Positions 1 to 8,746 of a stretch of DNA of 64,000 nt are shown here, one piece after another; position 1 is the first letter of the stretch, and each line of letters opens with the position of its first letter. Where the stretch lies: positions 2,664,099 through 2,728,098 of the forward strand of contig NZ_LT700212.1 in the NCBI RefSeq assembly GCF_900155435.1, given 5' to 3'. Source of the stretch: Actinomyces provencensis (lineage in GTDB: Bacteria > Actinomycetota > Actinomycetes > Actinomycetales > Actinomycetaceae). Under the pieces are notes generated by a model. The model saw only the letters and a list, made by a program, of their open reading frames with translations, was not told where the DNA came from and made no database searches. The position numbers were made by a program, and so were the translations under genes.

Positions 1-741
1 GCCGGCGGGGACGGACCCGCCGGCCCGCCCTCGTCCACCTCGGGTGGCGGTGCTTCCGGGACCGCTCCGCGGGGGACCGGGGGTCGGCGCCGGGGGCTGG
101 ACCCGACCATCCCGGCACTGGTCTTCGCCGGCGCCCTGGTCATCGCCGGAGGCGTGTGGGGGGTCAACACGGCGCTCTCGCCCGTCGGCGTCTTCGACCT
201 GCCCACCATTCCCACCCAGTCGGGTGAGCAGAGTGGACAGCAGAGCGGGGAGCAATCGGGTTCCGCCTCCGAGGAGCCCGGGGAACCGCAGGAACCGGAC
301 GTGGTGACGCCCGAGATAGCCACCCCCACCATCTTCTCCTGGCGCGACGACGGGGGCGACAATCCCGACTCCGTCATGAACATGTTCGACGGGGACCCCA
401 ACACCGAGTGGCACTCGCGTTCGTACTCCCTCAACCAGTTCTCGCCCACGGGCACCGTGACGATCCTGCTCACGCTCAAGGAGGAGGCACCTGTCTCCGA
501 GATCACCCTCACCATGGCCCCGGAGACCTCCGGCGGTGAGGTCGTGGTCCAGGACGTCTCGGACAACCCCGCCGACCCGCGTACGGGAACAGAACTGGCC
601 ACCTCGGCGTTGAGTCCACAGACAACCATCACCCTGCCCGAGCCCACCGAGGTCACCGCCCTGTCGCTGTCGTTCCGCACGATGCCGACCGGCCCCAACG
701 GTGAGAACTGGGCCTGGATCTACGAGCTCGCCGTCAGGTGA
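1..741 (+). CDS. C-terminal part of a membrane-anchored protein with extracytoplasmic discoidin-like domain (MviN-associated pseudokinase type)
   Basis: The reading frame is open from base 1 to the TGA at 739-741, so the start is outside the window. The visible 246 residues begin with a Gly/Pro/Ser-rich linker, then one hydrophobic helix (about residues 36-56, [15 protein letters not shown]), a Gln/Ser/Glu-rich spacer, and a beta-rich domain ending WAWIYELAV. The end resembles the discoidin/galactose-binding-like fold found at the C-terminus of the actinobacterial pseudokinase proteins encoded beside murJ/mviN and upstream of trxB. The call rests on this context and the domain layout; the kinase-like part is not visible. 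A role in regulating wall lipid II export is known for the mycobacterial relative and only inferred here. trxB starts 33 bases downstream. Confidence 0.6.
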   Translation, partial: AGGDGPAGPPSSTSGGGASGTAPRGTGGRRRGLDPTIPALVFAGALVIAGGVWGVNTALSPVGVFDLPTIPTQSGEQSGQQSGEQSGSASEEPGEPQEPDVVTPEIATPTIFSWRDDGGDNPDSVMNMFDGDPNTEWHSRSYSLNQFSPTGTVTILLTLKEEAPVSEITLTMAPETSGGEVVVQDVSDNPADPRTGTELATSALSPQTTITLPEPTEVTALSLSFRTMPTGPNGENWAWIYELAVR

Positions 742-773
742 GCCCGACAACGACAGAGGAGAACCCTTCTTCC

Positions 774-1712
774 ATGAGCGACACCACCGTGCACGACGTC
801 GTCATCGTCGGATCCGGTCCAGCCGGGTACACGGCCGCCATCTACTGTGCACGCGCCGGACTGTCACCCGTGGTCCTCGCCGGCTCGGTGACCGCCGGGG
901 GCGCCCTGATGACGACCACCGAGGTCGAGAACTTCCCCGGGTTCCCCGAGGGGATCATGGGACCCGACCTCATGGAGCACATGCGTGAACAGGCCGAGCG
1001 CTTCGGTGCGCAGGTCCGCTTCGAGGACGCCACCGAGGTGGACCTGACCGGGGAGGTCAAGCGGGTCCTCGTCGAGGACGAGGAGATCCTGGCGCGCGCC
1101 GTCATCCTGGCCACAGGTTCGGAGTACCGCCACATGGGGCTCGAGAATGAGGACCGTCTCTCGGGACGGGGTGTCAGCTACTGCGCGACCTGCGACGGGT
1201 TCTTCTTCCGCGACAAGGACCTGGCAGTCATCGGCGGCGGCGACTCCGCGATGGAGGAGGCCACGTTCCTCACCCGTTTCGCCCACAAGGTCACCGTGGT
1301 GCACCGCCGTGACGCCCTGCGCGCCTCCAAGGCCATGGCCGACCGAGCCCTGGCCGATCCGAAGATCGAGTTCGCCTGGAACGAGCAGGTGGCCGACGTC
1401 CTGGGCACGGAGAAGGTCGAGGGCATCGAGCTGCGTTCCACCACGGACGGCTCCCTGACCACACTGCCGGTCGACGGCGTCTTCGTCGCCATCGGTCACC
1501 TCCCGCGCACCGACATCGTGCGCGGTCAGGTGGAACTGGACGCCGCCGGGTACATCCGGGTCGCCGAGCCCTCCACGCACACGAACCTCGAGGGTGTCTT
1601 CGCCTGCGGCGACGCGGTGGACCACATCTACCGCCAGGCGATCACCGCCGCCGGATCCGGGTGCCGCGCCGCCCTGGATGCCGAGCGATGGCTGGCCGTC
1701 CAGGGGCGGTGA
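774..1712 (+). CDS. trxB: Thioredoxin reductase (NADPH)
   Basis: This 312-residue flavoenzyme transfers electrons from NADPH through FAD to thioredoxin in the cytoplasm. The FAD-binding GSGPAG is at residues 13-18, the redox-active CATC with its following DG at about 137-142, the NADPH-binding [10 protein letters not shown] follows, and the terminal FAD motif GVFACGDA is present. Length matches bacterial TrxB (about 310-320). I chose ATG 774 because AGAGGAGAA (755-763) lies 10 bases upstream; a start at 738 would add a tail with no conserved features. trxA follows immediately, so the pair is probably one transcript. Confidence 0.96.
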   Translation: MSDTTVHDVVIVGSGPAGYTAAIYCARAGLSPVVLAGSVTAGGALMTTTEVENFPGFPEGIMGPDLMEHMREQAERFGAQVRFEDATEVDLTGEVKRVLVEDEEILARAVILATGSEYRHMGLENEDRLSGRGVSYCATCDGFFFRDKDLAVIGGGDSAMEEATFLTRFAHKVTVVHRRDALRASKAMADRALADPKIEFAWNEQVADVLGTEKVEGIELRSTTDGSLTTLPVDGVFVAIGHLPRTDIVRGQVELDAAGYIRVAEPSTHTNLEGVFACGDAVDHIYRQAITAAGSGCRAALDAERWLAVQGR

Positions 1713-1741
1713 GCCGCCACCGTCCGGGGACCGACCCCGGG

Positions 1742-2074
1742 GTGCCCGTCACCTCCGGCGTCGAGGCCGTGGGACCGGCGGACTTCCCCGAGCGGGTCCT
1801 GATGTCGCCCCTGCCCGTCCTCGTCGACTTCTGGGCACCCTGGTGCGCACCGTGCCGACAGATGGAGCCGGTCGTGGCCGAACTGGCCCGCGAGCTCTCC
1901 GGACGTGTCCAGGTCGTCTCCGTGGACGTCGAGGCACACCCCGGTGAGGCCCGCAGTGCCGGAGTCACGTCGCTCCCCACCTTCGTCGCCTACACCGCCG
2001 GCAGGGAGAGTGCCCGGCTGGTGGGTGCGCGCCCCAAGGCGGAGCTCCGGGACCTCCTGGCGCCCCACTTCTGA
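1742..2074 (+). CDS. trxA: Thioredoxin
   Basis: A single thioredoxin domain with the active site WCAPC in the context DFWAPWCAPCRQMEP, and the cis-proline loop SLPTF. It reduces protein disulfides and is recharged by the upstream TrxB. The GTG at 1742 gives 110 residues, the usual length. In-frame starts at 1688 (ATG, overlapping the end of trxB) and 1709 (GTG) would add an Arg/Pro-rich tail. None of the three has a strong ribosome-binding site, so the start is uncertain while the product is not. Confidence 0.9.
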   Translation: MPVTSGVEAVGPADFPERVLMSPLPVLVDFWAPWCAPCRQMEPVVAELARELSGRVQVVSVDVEAHPGEARSAGVTSLPTFVAYTAGRESARLVGARPKAELRDLLAPHF

Positions 2075-2281
2075 GGGGTCCGCACAGCCCATCGCCCCCG
2101 TCGAGCGAACCCCGCCACCTTCGCCGCACGCGCACCCCGCCACCGGCATGCCACCGTCCACGCACATGTCGGCAACCGGGCGCGCCGGACGCGGTGGCGC
2201 GTCGCAGGACATCCGTGTGCGGTGGCACACTTGGGGGACGCGGTCCGTCCGGGCCGCTCCACAGCGACGGAGGAAGGTCCC

Positions 2282-3628
2282 GTGAGCGACACGACACGCC
2301 CCTCGGGCGGCACGCAGGGCAACAGGCTCGATCCATGGTTCGGCTCCTACGCCGAGCGAGCCCACAACCTGCGAGCTTCCGAGATCCGGGCGCTGTTCTC
2401 CGTCGTCTCGCGCCCCGAGGTCGTCTCCCTGGCCGGTGGCATGCCCAATCTCAAGGACCTGCCCATCAGGGAGCTCGCCGAGTCGGCCAAGCAACTGATC
2501 CTGCGCGACGGCACGGTGGCCATGCAGTACGGGTCGGGCCAGGGGTGGGAGGTGCTGCGCGAACGCATCACCGAGGTCATGTCCTACGACGGGATCGCCG
2601 GTGCCGATCCCGACGACGTGGTGGTCACCACCGGCTCCCAGCAGGCGCTGGACCTCATGACCGAGCTGTTCGTGGATCCCGGTGACGTCGTGCTCGCTGA
2701 GTCGCCCTCGTACGTCGGCGCCCTGGGGGTCTTCCGCGCCCGACAGGCGGACGTCGTCCACGTGGACATGGACCACGACGGACTCATTCCCGAAGCGCTC
2801 GAGGCCACCATCCGCCAGCTGCGCGCGCAGGGTCGCCACATCAAGCTGCTCTACACGATCCCGAACTTCCAGAACCCCGCCGGAGTGACGCTCTCCGAGG
2901 AGCGCCGTCCCGTCATCGCCGAGATCTGCATGCGCGAGGGGATCCTCATCCTCGAGGACAATCCCTACGGGCTCCTCGGGTTCCACTCCGATCCCCTGCC
3001 GGCGCTGAAGTCCTACTCCCCCGAGGGCGTCGTCTACCTGGGGTCCTTCTCGAAGATGTTCGCCCCCGGCTTCCGCATCGGGTGGGCCTACGCGCCCCAT
3101 GCGATCCGCGACAAGCTGGTGCTCGCCTCGGAGTCCGCGATCCTCTCCCCGTCCATGGTCGGACAGATGGCGATCGGCGGGTACCTGGCGGAGTACGACT
3201 GGTACGGGCAGGTCAAGGACTTCCGCGCCATGTACCAGGAGCGCTGCGAGGCGATGCTGGGGGCGTTGGCCGAGTACATGCCCGACTGTTCCTGGACCAC
3301 CCCGGCCGGAGGCTTCTACACCTGGGTCACCCTTCCGGAAGGGCTCGACGCGAAGTCCATGTTGCCGCGCGCGGTCCGCGGGCAGGTCGCCTACGTCTCC
3401 GGCACCGCCTTCTACTACGACGGTCGGGGCGCGGACCACATGCGCCTCTCCTTCTGCTACCCCTCTCCGGAGGAGATCCGCGAGGGCGTGCGCCGCCTCG
3501 CCCAGGTGGTGAACGCCGAACGGGAGCTGGTGGAGATGTTCGGGACGGGAGCCACCCCTCCCGAGCCCCGGGCAGCATCCCCCCGACGTCCCCCCGAAGA
3601 CCCAGGTCCCGGCTCGGATGCCGTCTGA
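2282..3628 (+). CDS. PLP-dependent class I/II aminotransferase (2-aminoadipate aminotransferase-like)
   Basis: A 448-residue fold-type I aminotransferase. Visible features are the NPAG substrate/PLP loop (TIPNFQNPAG), the EDNPYG segment carrying the Asp that pairs with the PLP ring nitrogen, the Schiff-base lysine in GSFSKMFAPG, and the terminal arginine region MRLSF. It resembles the LysN/2-aminoadipate and aromatic aminotransferase group rather than MocR regulators, because there is no N-terminal winged helix. GTG 2282 is chosen because GGAGGAAGG (2269-2277) precedes it. The gene overlaps the raw frame of the next gene and is likely co-transcribed with it. This aminotransferase/ligase pair beside parB recurs in Actinobacteria. 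The substrate cannot be read from sequence. Confidence 0.85.
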   Translation: MSDTTRPSGGTQGNRLDPWFGSYAERAHNLRASEIRALFSVVSRPEVVSLAGGMPNLKDLPIRELAESAKQLILRDGTVAMQYGSGQGWEVLRERITEVMSYDGIAGADPDDVVVTTGSQQALDLMTELFVDPGDVVLAESPSYVGALGVFRARQADVVHVDMDHDGLIPEALEATIRQLRAQGRHIKLLYTIPNFQNPAGVTLSEERRPVIAEICMREGILILEDNPYGLLGFHSDPLPALKSYSPEGVVYLGSFSKMFAPGFRIGWAYAPHAIRDKLVLASESAILSPSMVGQMAIGGYLAEYDWYGQVKDFRAMYQERCEAMLGALAEYMPDCSWTTPAGGFYTWVTLPEGLDAKSMLPRAVRGQVAYVSGTAFYYDGRGADHMRLSFCYPSPEEIREGVRRLAQVVNAERELVEMFGTGATPPEPRAASPRRPPEDPGPGSDAV

Positions 3629-3689
3629 CCTGCGCAGATACCGATCCGTTCCCGTTGCCGACACCGCACACCACCTTCAGGAGCACGTC

Positions 3690-4676
3690 ATGACCACCTC
3701 CCTGCGAGTCCTCGTCATCGCCGGCGGCCTCACCCACGAGCGAGACGTCTCGGTGCGCTCGGGACGACGGGTCGCCAATCTCCTCCAGCACCTGGGGCAC
3801 GTCGTGCGTGTCTCCGACCTTGACTCCGACCTGCTGCCCCTGGTTGAGGAGTTCGCACCCGACGTCATCTGGCCCCTCGTCCACGGCTCGGTCGGCGAGG
3901 ACGGGTCCCTCCAGGCCCTCCTGGAGAGCCTGGGCGTCCCCTTCGTGGGATCCAACTCCGTGCAGGCCATGCTCGCCTCGAACAAGCCCACCGCCAAGGG
4001 CCTGGTGGCTGCTGCGGGCCTGGAGACCCCGGGCTGGGTGTCCCTGCCCCAGTCCCTGTTCCGGCAGCTCGGGGCCTCCGAGGTCCTGGGTGTCCTCGAC
4101 CACGACATGGTCTTCCCCGTGGTGGTCAAGCCCACCGACGGAGGATCGGCCCTGGGCATCTCACGTGCCGACGGCTCCGAGGACCTGCGCTCCGCGATGG
4201 TCGACGCCTTCGCGTTCGGGGAGCGCGTGATGATCGAGCAGTACGTCGAGGGCCACGACATCGCGGTCTCGGTGCTCGACCTGGAGGACGGGCCCGTCGC
4301 CCTGCCCCCCGTCGAGATCGTCACCGATGACGGTCGCTACAACTACGAGGCCCGCTACACCACCGACAGCACCCAGTACTTCGTGCCCGCACGACTCGAC
4401 GAGGACCTCGTCGCCGCGGTCCGTGACGCCGCCCTCGAGGTCCACCGGGTCCTGGGACTGCGCCACCTGTCGCGCATCGACTTCATCGTCGGCGAGGACG
4501 TCATCTGGTTCATCGACGCCAACGTCGCCCCCGGCATGACGGACACGTCCCTGTTCCCCCAGGCAGCCGAGGCCTTCGGGTCCTTCTCGGATGTGTGCGC
4601 GCGCATCGTGGAGTACGTCGCCGCAGGAGGTGGCGCGGTCCCGCTCGACGAGGACGAGGGCGCCCGGGTGATCTGA
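3690..4676 (+). CDS. D-alanine--D-alanine ligase-family ATP-grasp enzyme
   Basis: A 328-residue ATP-grasp ligase with the Ddl layout: the N-terminal GGLTHERDVSVRSG resembles the Ddl GGxSxEr/hxVS motif, followed by PLVHGSVGEDGSLQ, the ATP-grasp KPTDGGSALGIS loop, and the metal site near FIDANVAPGMTD. Family members join two amino acids (D-Ala in wall synthesis) using ATP. This copy differs from housekeeping Ddl in the N-terminal loop (GGLTHERD rather than GGxSSEHE), so the substrate may differ. ATG 3690 is preceded by AGGAG (3679-3683). It follows the aminotransferase by 61 bases and probably shares its mRNA, which suggests a joint amino-acid or peptide pathway (inference). Confidence 0.75.
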   Translation: MTTSLRVLVIAGGLTHERDVSVRSGRRVANLLQHLGHVVRVSDLDSDLLPLVEEFAPDVIWPLVHGSVGEDGSLQALLESLGVPFVGSNSVQAMLASNKPTAKGLVAAAGLETPGWVSLPQSLFRQLGASEVLGVLDHDMVFPVVVKPTDGGSALGISRADGSEDLRSAMVDAFAFGERVMIEQYVEGHDIAVSVLDLEDGPVALPPVEIVTDDGRYNYEARYTTDSTQYFVPARLDEDLVAAVRDAALEVHRVLGLRHLSRIDFIVGEDVIWFIDANVAPGMTDTSLFPQAAEAFGSFSDVCARIVEYVAAGGGAVPLDEDEGARVI

Positions 4677-4689
4677 ACCCGAGGGAGGG

Positions 4690-5346
4690 TCAGGAGGCGA
4701 GCGCGCCCGTGCGACTGGCCAGCAGCTCGGCGAGCTGCGCGCGTGCGGCGGCCACGGTGGTCCACCGCAGGGTGGACATCCCCATGAGCTGGGCGGCCCG
4801 CAGGTTCGGCGAGCGGTCGTCGATGAAGAGGATCTCACCGGCGGGTACACCGATGTCCTCCACGGCCTGCCGGTAGATGGCCCTCTCGGGCTTGGTCTCC
4901 CGGAGTGGACCCGAGAAGGTGAAGCTGTCGAACAGGCCCACCGCCCAGGGGCGGTGCTCGATCGCCCGCGCGATCGCCACCGGAGCATTCGAGAGGATCC
5001 CCAGTCGGAGTCCACACCCGTGCAGTTCGCGGGCGATGGTGAGGGCCCCGGGATCCGGCTCCTCGGACCGTGCCACGTCCTCGTCGACCAGGGCGTGCAG
5101 GGTCTCGTCGCTGATCTCCCCGAGTCCGCAGTCGCCGGCCACCCTGTCCCAGAACTCGCGGTCTGAGCATCCGGCGTCATACGCATCCCGGTGGAACCAG
5201 GTGGAGTGGTCCACCAGTGAGACCGATTCCGCCAAGGTGTCGAGCCCGAGGAGCTGTGCGACGCGCGCGGGGTCGGGACGATTCGTCACGAGGACACCAC
5301 CGACGTCGAACAGGACCGCCGTGGTCCGTGGAACCGTGTCTGTCAT
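4690..5346 (-). CDS. HAD superfamily (subfamily IA) hydrolase
   Basis: A 218-residue haloacid-dehalogenase-type phosphatase. Motif I is LFDVGGVLV (nucleophile Asp, with Gly where classic phosphatases have the second Asp, as in the alpha-glucose-1-phosphatase-like IA branch). Motif II is ILSNAP, the conserved lysine is in RETKPE, and motif IV is FIDDRSPNL. It is probably a soluble phosphatase of unknown substrate. It is convergent with the ligase gene, only 13 bases from its stop, so terminators here must be short or shared. ATG 5346 (MTDTVPRT) gives a normal family length; the longer open frame has an unconserved prefix. Confidence 0.82.
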   Translation of the reverse strand: MTDTVPRTTAVLFDVGGVLVTNRPDPARVAQLLGLDTLAESVSLVDHSTWFHRDAYDAGCSDREFWDRVAGDCGLGEISDETLHALVDEDVARSEEPDPGALTIARELHGCGLRLGILSNAPVAIARAIEHRPWAVGLFDSFTFSGPLRETKPERAIYRQAVEDIGVPAGEILFIDDRSPNLRAAQLMGMSTLRWTTVAAARAQLAELLASRTGALAS

Positions 5347-5611
5347 GTCTGCCCCCAGCGCATCAGGATGACCCCATTCTCCCTGCCCGGGAGGTCTCCT
5401 GGAACGACCTGTGAGCATTCACACCAGCGCTCGGCAACCCTGTGGTGGTCCCTGACCGGGCCCCACCGGACCCCATCGGGTCCGGGTGACCCCGTTGTCC
5501 TCCTCGACACTCACAACCTGAACCAGTGGTCAGGGTGCGGGAGCGTCCCGGGATCCCGCGTGGAGCCCCGTGCGTGCCTCCACCGTGGACTCGCAAGTGT
5601 ATATGTGCAGG
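5347..5611. other. Intergenic region between the HAD gene and the end of parB
   Basis: No gene is seen in these 265 bases. On the minus strand this is the parB 3' flank and the HAD promoter region. It contains a perfect hairpin (5466-5485), listed separately. Confidence 0.6.
5466..5485 (-). terminator. Hairpin downstream of parB
   Basis: A perfect 8-bp inverted repeat, CCGGACCC and GGGTCCGG, with a 4-base loop. It lies 127 bases after the parB stop in the direction of parB transcription. There is no U-run, so it may be a weak or Rho-assisted terminator; this is inferred from structure and position. Confidence 0.4.
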
Positions 5612-7231
5612 TCAGAGCTCGTTTGAGTTCCCGGGAACGATCAGTTCCGCCAGGCGTTCCAGGTCGTCGGGTCCGGCGAACTCGATGACGATCCGTCCCT
5701 TCGTCCTCCCCTCGGTGATCGTGACGCGGGTGTCGTAGGCGTCACTGAGCCGGGAGACGAGGCTCTCCCCCAGGGGAGACAGTGCCGCCGCCCGTCGACG
5801 GGGGGCGTTCGCAGGGCGCCTCGTCTGTCCCAGCCTCACCAGCTCCTCCGTCGTGCGGACCGAGAGCCCCTCCGAGACGATCCGGTCCGCCAGGGCATCC
5901 ATCTCCTCCGGGGTCGCCAATGACAGGAGAGCGCGGGCGTGCCCCGCGGAGATCACACCTGCCGCGACCTTCCGCTGCACGGTAGGCGGGAGACGCAGCA
6001 GACGCAGCGTGTTCGCGATCTGCGGTCGGGAGCGCGCGATCCGCTTCGCCAGCTCCTCCTGCGTGGCTCCGAAGTCCGCCATCAACTGTTGGTACGCGGA
6101 AGCCTCTTCCAGCGGATTGAGCTGGGCGCGGTGCAGGTTCTCCAACAGCGCATCCCGGAGCAGATCAGCGTCGTCGGTGTGTCGGACGATCGCCGGGACA
6201 CTCGGCAGGCCCGCGATCTCCGAGGCCCTGAGCCTCCGCTCACCCATGATGAGTTCGTAGCGCGCATCCGGGCGCTCCTCCAACAGCTCCAGCAGCCCTG
6301 CGTCGGGAGTCCCGGAGGTGTCGATCAGCCGGACGACCACCGGTTGGAGCACACCGACCTCACGGATCGATGCCGCGAGCTCGTCCAGGTCGTCCTCGTC
6401 GAAGACCTCACGTGGCTGCCGGTGGTTGGGGATGATCCACGCCGTGGGGATGTCAGCGAAGGTCGCGCCCGGCACCGAGACCAGGTCCGGCTCCGTCCCG
6501 CTGTCGATGCCCGTCTGAGCATCCCGGCCGAGTACGTCAAGGTTTCCGGCGGGCCCCGGTGCGGATGTTTCACGTGAAACATCGGCCGCCCGCGTCAGCA
6601 GGTCGTCGAACAACTCGGGTCCGCGCGCCCCGGGCAACCCCGTCCTCGGCGACGCGGAACGCTCCTCAGTGGGGCCGACACTCCCGGCGCCGGTGCGCGT
6701 GGCGGCGGCGGACTCCGGAGCCTTCCGCCCCTTCCCACCTGTGCGCGGGGTGGCAGGTGACTGCTCCCCTGTCGCCGACCCGGAGGGGGTCCCGCTGTTC
6801 CCGACGCCGACCCCGTCAGGGAGGGACTTCGCAGAAGTCCTCCCACGGGGCGCCGTCTGCCGGGCATGTACGCTCCCGCGGTTCTTGGACTTGCCCTGTG
6901 TGCCGGGGACGAGGAGATCTCGTGCCGACCCTCCTCGCGCGTGCACCTCACGATCGTCCGAACGGCCGGGGAACAGGACGTCCAGGGGACGGGCTCCTTG
7001 GATCGCCTCTTCGTTCTGTCCCGAGGGGATCAGCGCAGCCAGGCCACGACCCAGACCCGTCCTGCGTCCGTGCTTGGTGGGTGCGACGGATTCCTGCTCG
7101 TGCGACCCGGTAGCTGTGGGGTGCGCGGACCCGGCGACCACCTCATCAGGGTCGCCCTGTACTCCCACGGCTTCACCGTTCGCGGGTTTCCCACTCCCAG
7201 TGCCGTCGGGGGTCACTCGTCGTGCAGCCAC
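5612..7231 (-). CDS. parB: Chromosome partitioning protein ParB
   Basis: A 539-residue CTPase clamp that loads at parS and spreads around the origin. The N-terminal part carries the ParA-activating type motif TGLGRGLAALIP (about residues 58-69), then a disordered Ser/Gly/Arg-rich stretch of about 150 residues. The ParB/Srx domain follows, with GERRLRASE and ENLHRAQLNPLEEA, then the parS-reading helix-turn-helix (AKRIARSRPQIANTLRLL) and the dimerisation tail. The ParB/Srx domain has a short insert (about DTSGTPDAGLLELLEER) before the GERR box. GTG 7231 has AGAGG on the mRNA 7-8 bases upstream. The protein is long for the family (usually 280-400), mainly through the linker. Its own coding sequence contains a parS site at 6566-6581. 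Confidence 0.95.
   Translation of the reverse strand: MAARRVTPDGTGSGKPANGEAVGVQGDPDEVVAGSAHPTATGSHEQESVAPTKHGRRTGLGRGLAALIPSGQNEEAIQGARPLDVLFPGRSDDREVHARGGSARDLLVPGTQGKSKNRGSVHARQTAPRGRTSAKSLPDGVGVGNSGTPSGSATGEQSPATPRTGGKGRKAPESAAATRTGAGSVGPTEERSASPRTGLPGARGPELFDDLLTRAADVSRETSAPGPAGNLDVLGRDAQTGIDSGTEPDLVSVPGATFADIPTAWIIPNHRQPREVFDEDDLDELAASIREVGVLQPVVVRLIDTSGTPDAGLLELLEERPDARYELIMGERRLRASEIAGLPSVPAIVRHTDDADLLRDALLENLHRAQLNPLEEASAYQQLMADFGATQEELAKRIARSRPQIANTLRLLRLPPTVQRKVAAGVISAGHARALLSLATPEEMDALADRIVSEGLSVRTTEELVRLGQTRRPANAPRRRAAALSPLGESLVSRLSDAYDTRVTITEGRTKGRIVIEFAGPDDLERLAELIVPGNSNEL
6566..6581. promoter_or_regulatory. parS centromere site (inside parB)
   Basis: TGTTTCACGTGAAACA is the perfect 16-bp parS palindrome. 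It is inside parB and is translated as part of DVSRETS in the linker, which explains that peptide. Confidence 0.95.
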
Positions 7232-7275
7232 TCCATCACCTCTCGTGTCGTGTCGACCTCGGGACCAACGGTGGA

Positions 7276-7291
7276 TGTTTCACGTGAAACA
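7276..7291. promoter_or_regulatory. parS centromere site
   Basis: Perfect TGTTTCACGTGAAACA, 45 bases upstream of the parB start. ParB bound here could also repress its own promoter (inference). Confidence 0.95.
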
Positions 7292-7641
7292 TCCACACTC
7301 CGAAGCCGCTTCATTGTCGCACCTCCCGGCGTCCGACCCTGGTTCCCCACGCCCGCAGGCACCGGCACGCGTGCACCCACGTGCGTGGGGCCGGGCGCTG
7401 CCACGGGAACAGGTGGGCAGACGTTCACCCCCTCGTCAGAGGGGCGAAGTCCCGGGCGGGAGCACGGACACCGGCACGTGCTGGGAGACGGACGCTCGGA
7501 CAGTGACGCAGACGGTCCGCCCTGCCACGGAGATCCGGAGGCCACCGTCCCGAGCACCCCACCCACCACGCCGACAAGGGCCACGGATGCGCAGAGCACG
7601 GGAAACACCGGTCGGGAGCAGACGGAGACCGGGGCCGTGAA

Positions 7642-7657
7642 TGTTTCACGTGAAACA
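7642..7657. promoter_or_regulatory. parS centromere site
   Basis: Perfect TGTTTCACGTGAAACA, just after the parA stop at 7749 in the direction of parA transcription. Confidence 0.95.
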
Positions 7658-7748
7658 CTCTCGGCCCGGCACGATCTGGGCCGGTTCCAGGTCATGCACT
7701 CCGGGTCATGCCCGCCGGGCCGACAATGCGACCCCCACGAACAGGAGT

Positions 7749-8639
7749 TCAGGCACTCCCGGCTGCCAGGCGTTGGCTGAGCTCGAGTGCGGCCTTCCGG
7801 TAGGCGAGGGCTCCCGAGCTGCGCGGATCGTAGGTGATCACGCTCTGGCCGTAGCTCGGTGCCTCCGACACCCTCACCGAACGAGGGATGACGGTCCCCA
7901 GCGTGAGGTCGGGGAAATGGGCTCGGACCTCCTCCTCGACCTCCTGGCTCAGGTTCGTGCGCCGATCCGCCATGGTCAGCAGGATCGTCGAGACCCGCAG
8001 GTGAGGGTTCAGGTCGCGGCTGATCCGCTGGATCGTCGACCACAACTGCGTGAGTCCCTCGAGCGCGTAGTACTCCGTCTGGATCGGGATCAGCACCTGG
8101 TCCGTGGCCACCAGGGCATTGAGGGTCACCAGGCCCAGGGAGGGCGGACAGTCGACGAGCACGATGTCAACCTCCCGGTGCAGCGAAAGGAACTCGGACA
8201 GGGCGTCCGCCAGGAGGAACTCCCGGCGGGGGAGGTCCACCATCTCGATCTCCGCACCCGAGAGGTCGATCGTGGCCGGAGCGACCACCAGTCCCTCCAC
8301 GTCGGGGCACGGGCGCAACACCTCTGCCAGTGCCATCCCGCCAATCATCACGTCGTAGGTGGAGGGGGTCCCGACGTCATGCGCCACGCCCAGAGCACTC
8401 GACGCGTTCCCCTGGGCGTCCGCATCGATGACGACCACGTTCAGACCACCCATCGCCAGTGCGACCGCGATGTTCACCGTCGACGTCGTCTTGCCGACGC
8501 CGCCCTTCTGGTTGGCGACCGTCATGACGACAGGGCGACCCGGGCGCGGGAACACTGCATCCTCGAGCATCCGGCGGTCCGCCAGGTTCTGCTCGATCTG
8601 GGCGGACAGCGGGGTGTCCGCGACGTTCCGGTCGGTCAC
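7749..8639 (-). CDS. parA: Chromosome partitioning ATPase ParA
   Basis: A 296-residue MinD/ParA-type ATPase. It binds DNA as an ATP dimer and is released by ParB. Visible motifs are the deviant Walker A NQKGGVGKTTSTVN, Walker A' VVVIDADAQGN and Walker B VDIVLVDCPPSLG. The GTG at 8639 (VTDRNVAD) has a GAGAGGTGG-like site upstream in the mRNA; the longer frame runs back to the end of rsmG and has no conserved residues. The parA and rsmG genes are 107 bases apart on the same strand. Confidence 0.95.
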   Translation of the reverse strand: MTDRNVADTPLSAQIEQNLADRRMLEDAVFPRPGRPVVMTVANQKGGVGKTTSTVNIAVALAMGGLNVVVIDADAQGNASSALGVAHDVGTPSTYDVMIGGMALAEVLRPCPDVEGLVVAPATIDLSGAEIEMVDLPRREFLLADALSEFLSLHREVDIVLVDCPPSLGLVTLNALVATDQVLIPIQTEYYALEGLTQLWSTIQRISRDLNPHLRVSTILLTMADRRTNLSQEVEEEVRAHFPDLTLGTVIPRSVRVSEAPSYGQSVITYDPRSSGALAYRKAALELSQRLAAGSA

Positions 8640-8746
8640 AGGTCCACCTCTCTCGCCACCCGCCCAGTCTACGTGGCTGGTTCCCGCTGCCCGTCCGGCA
8701 CACGCAGGGGCAGGCGCTGCCACGGGCACACCTGCCCCGGGGTGCC

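Larger units (their letters stand above)
7232..7748. other. parA-parB intergenic region with two parS sites
   Basis: This 517-base gap is unusual because parA and parB normally nearly touch. It holds two perfect parS palindromes 366 bases apart. A minus-strand frame is open right across it from parA into parB, but in this GC content that is expected by chance, and its peptide contains the parS-encoded VSRET twice. I see no supported gene. Confidence 0.6.

Noticed and set aside
1628-3664. A 678-residue open frame on the minus strand
   Set aside because: It runs antisense to trxB, trxA and the aminotransferase; amino-acid makeup (Gly/Arg/His/Asp) is that of a shadow frame in high-GC DNA.
7213-8043. 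A 276-residue minus-strand frame across the parA-parB gap, with a hydrophobic stretch
   Set aside because: It overlaps parA in another frame, has no ribosome site, and includes parS-encoded VSRET twice. It is likely open by chance.
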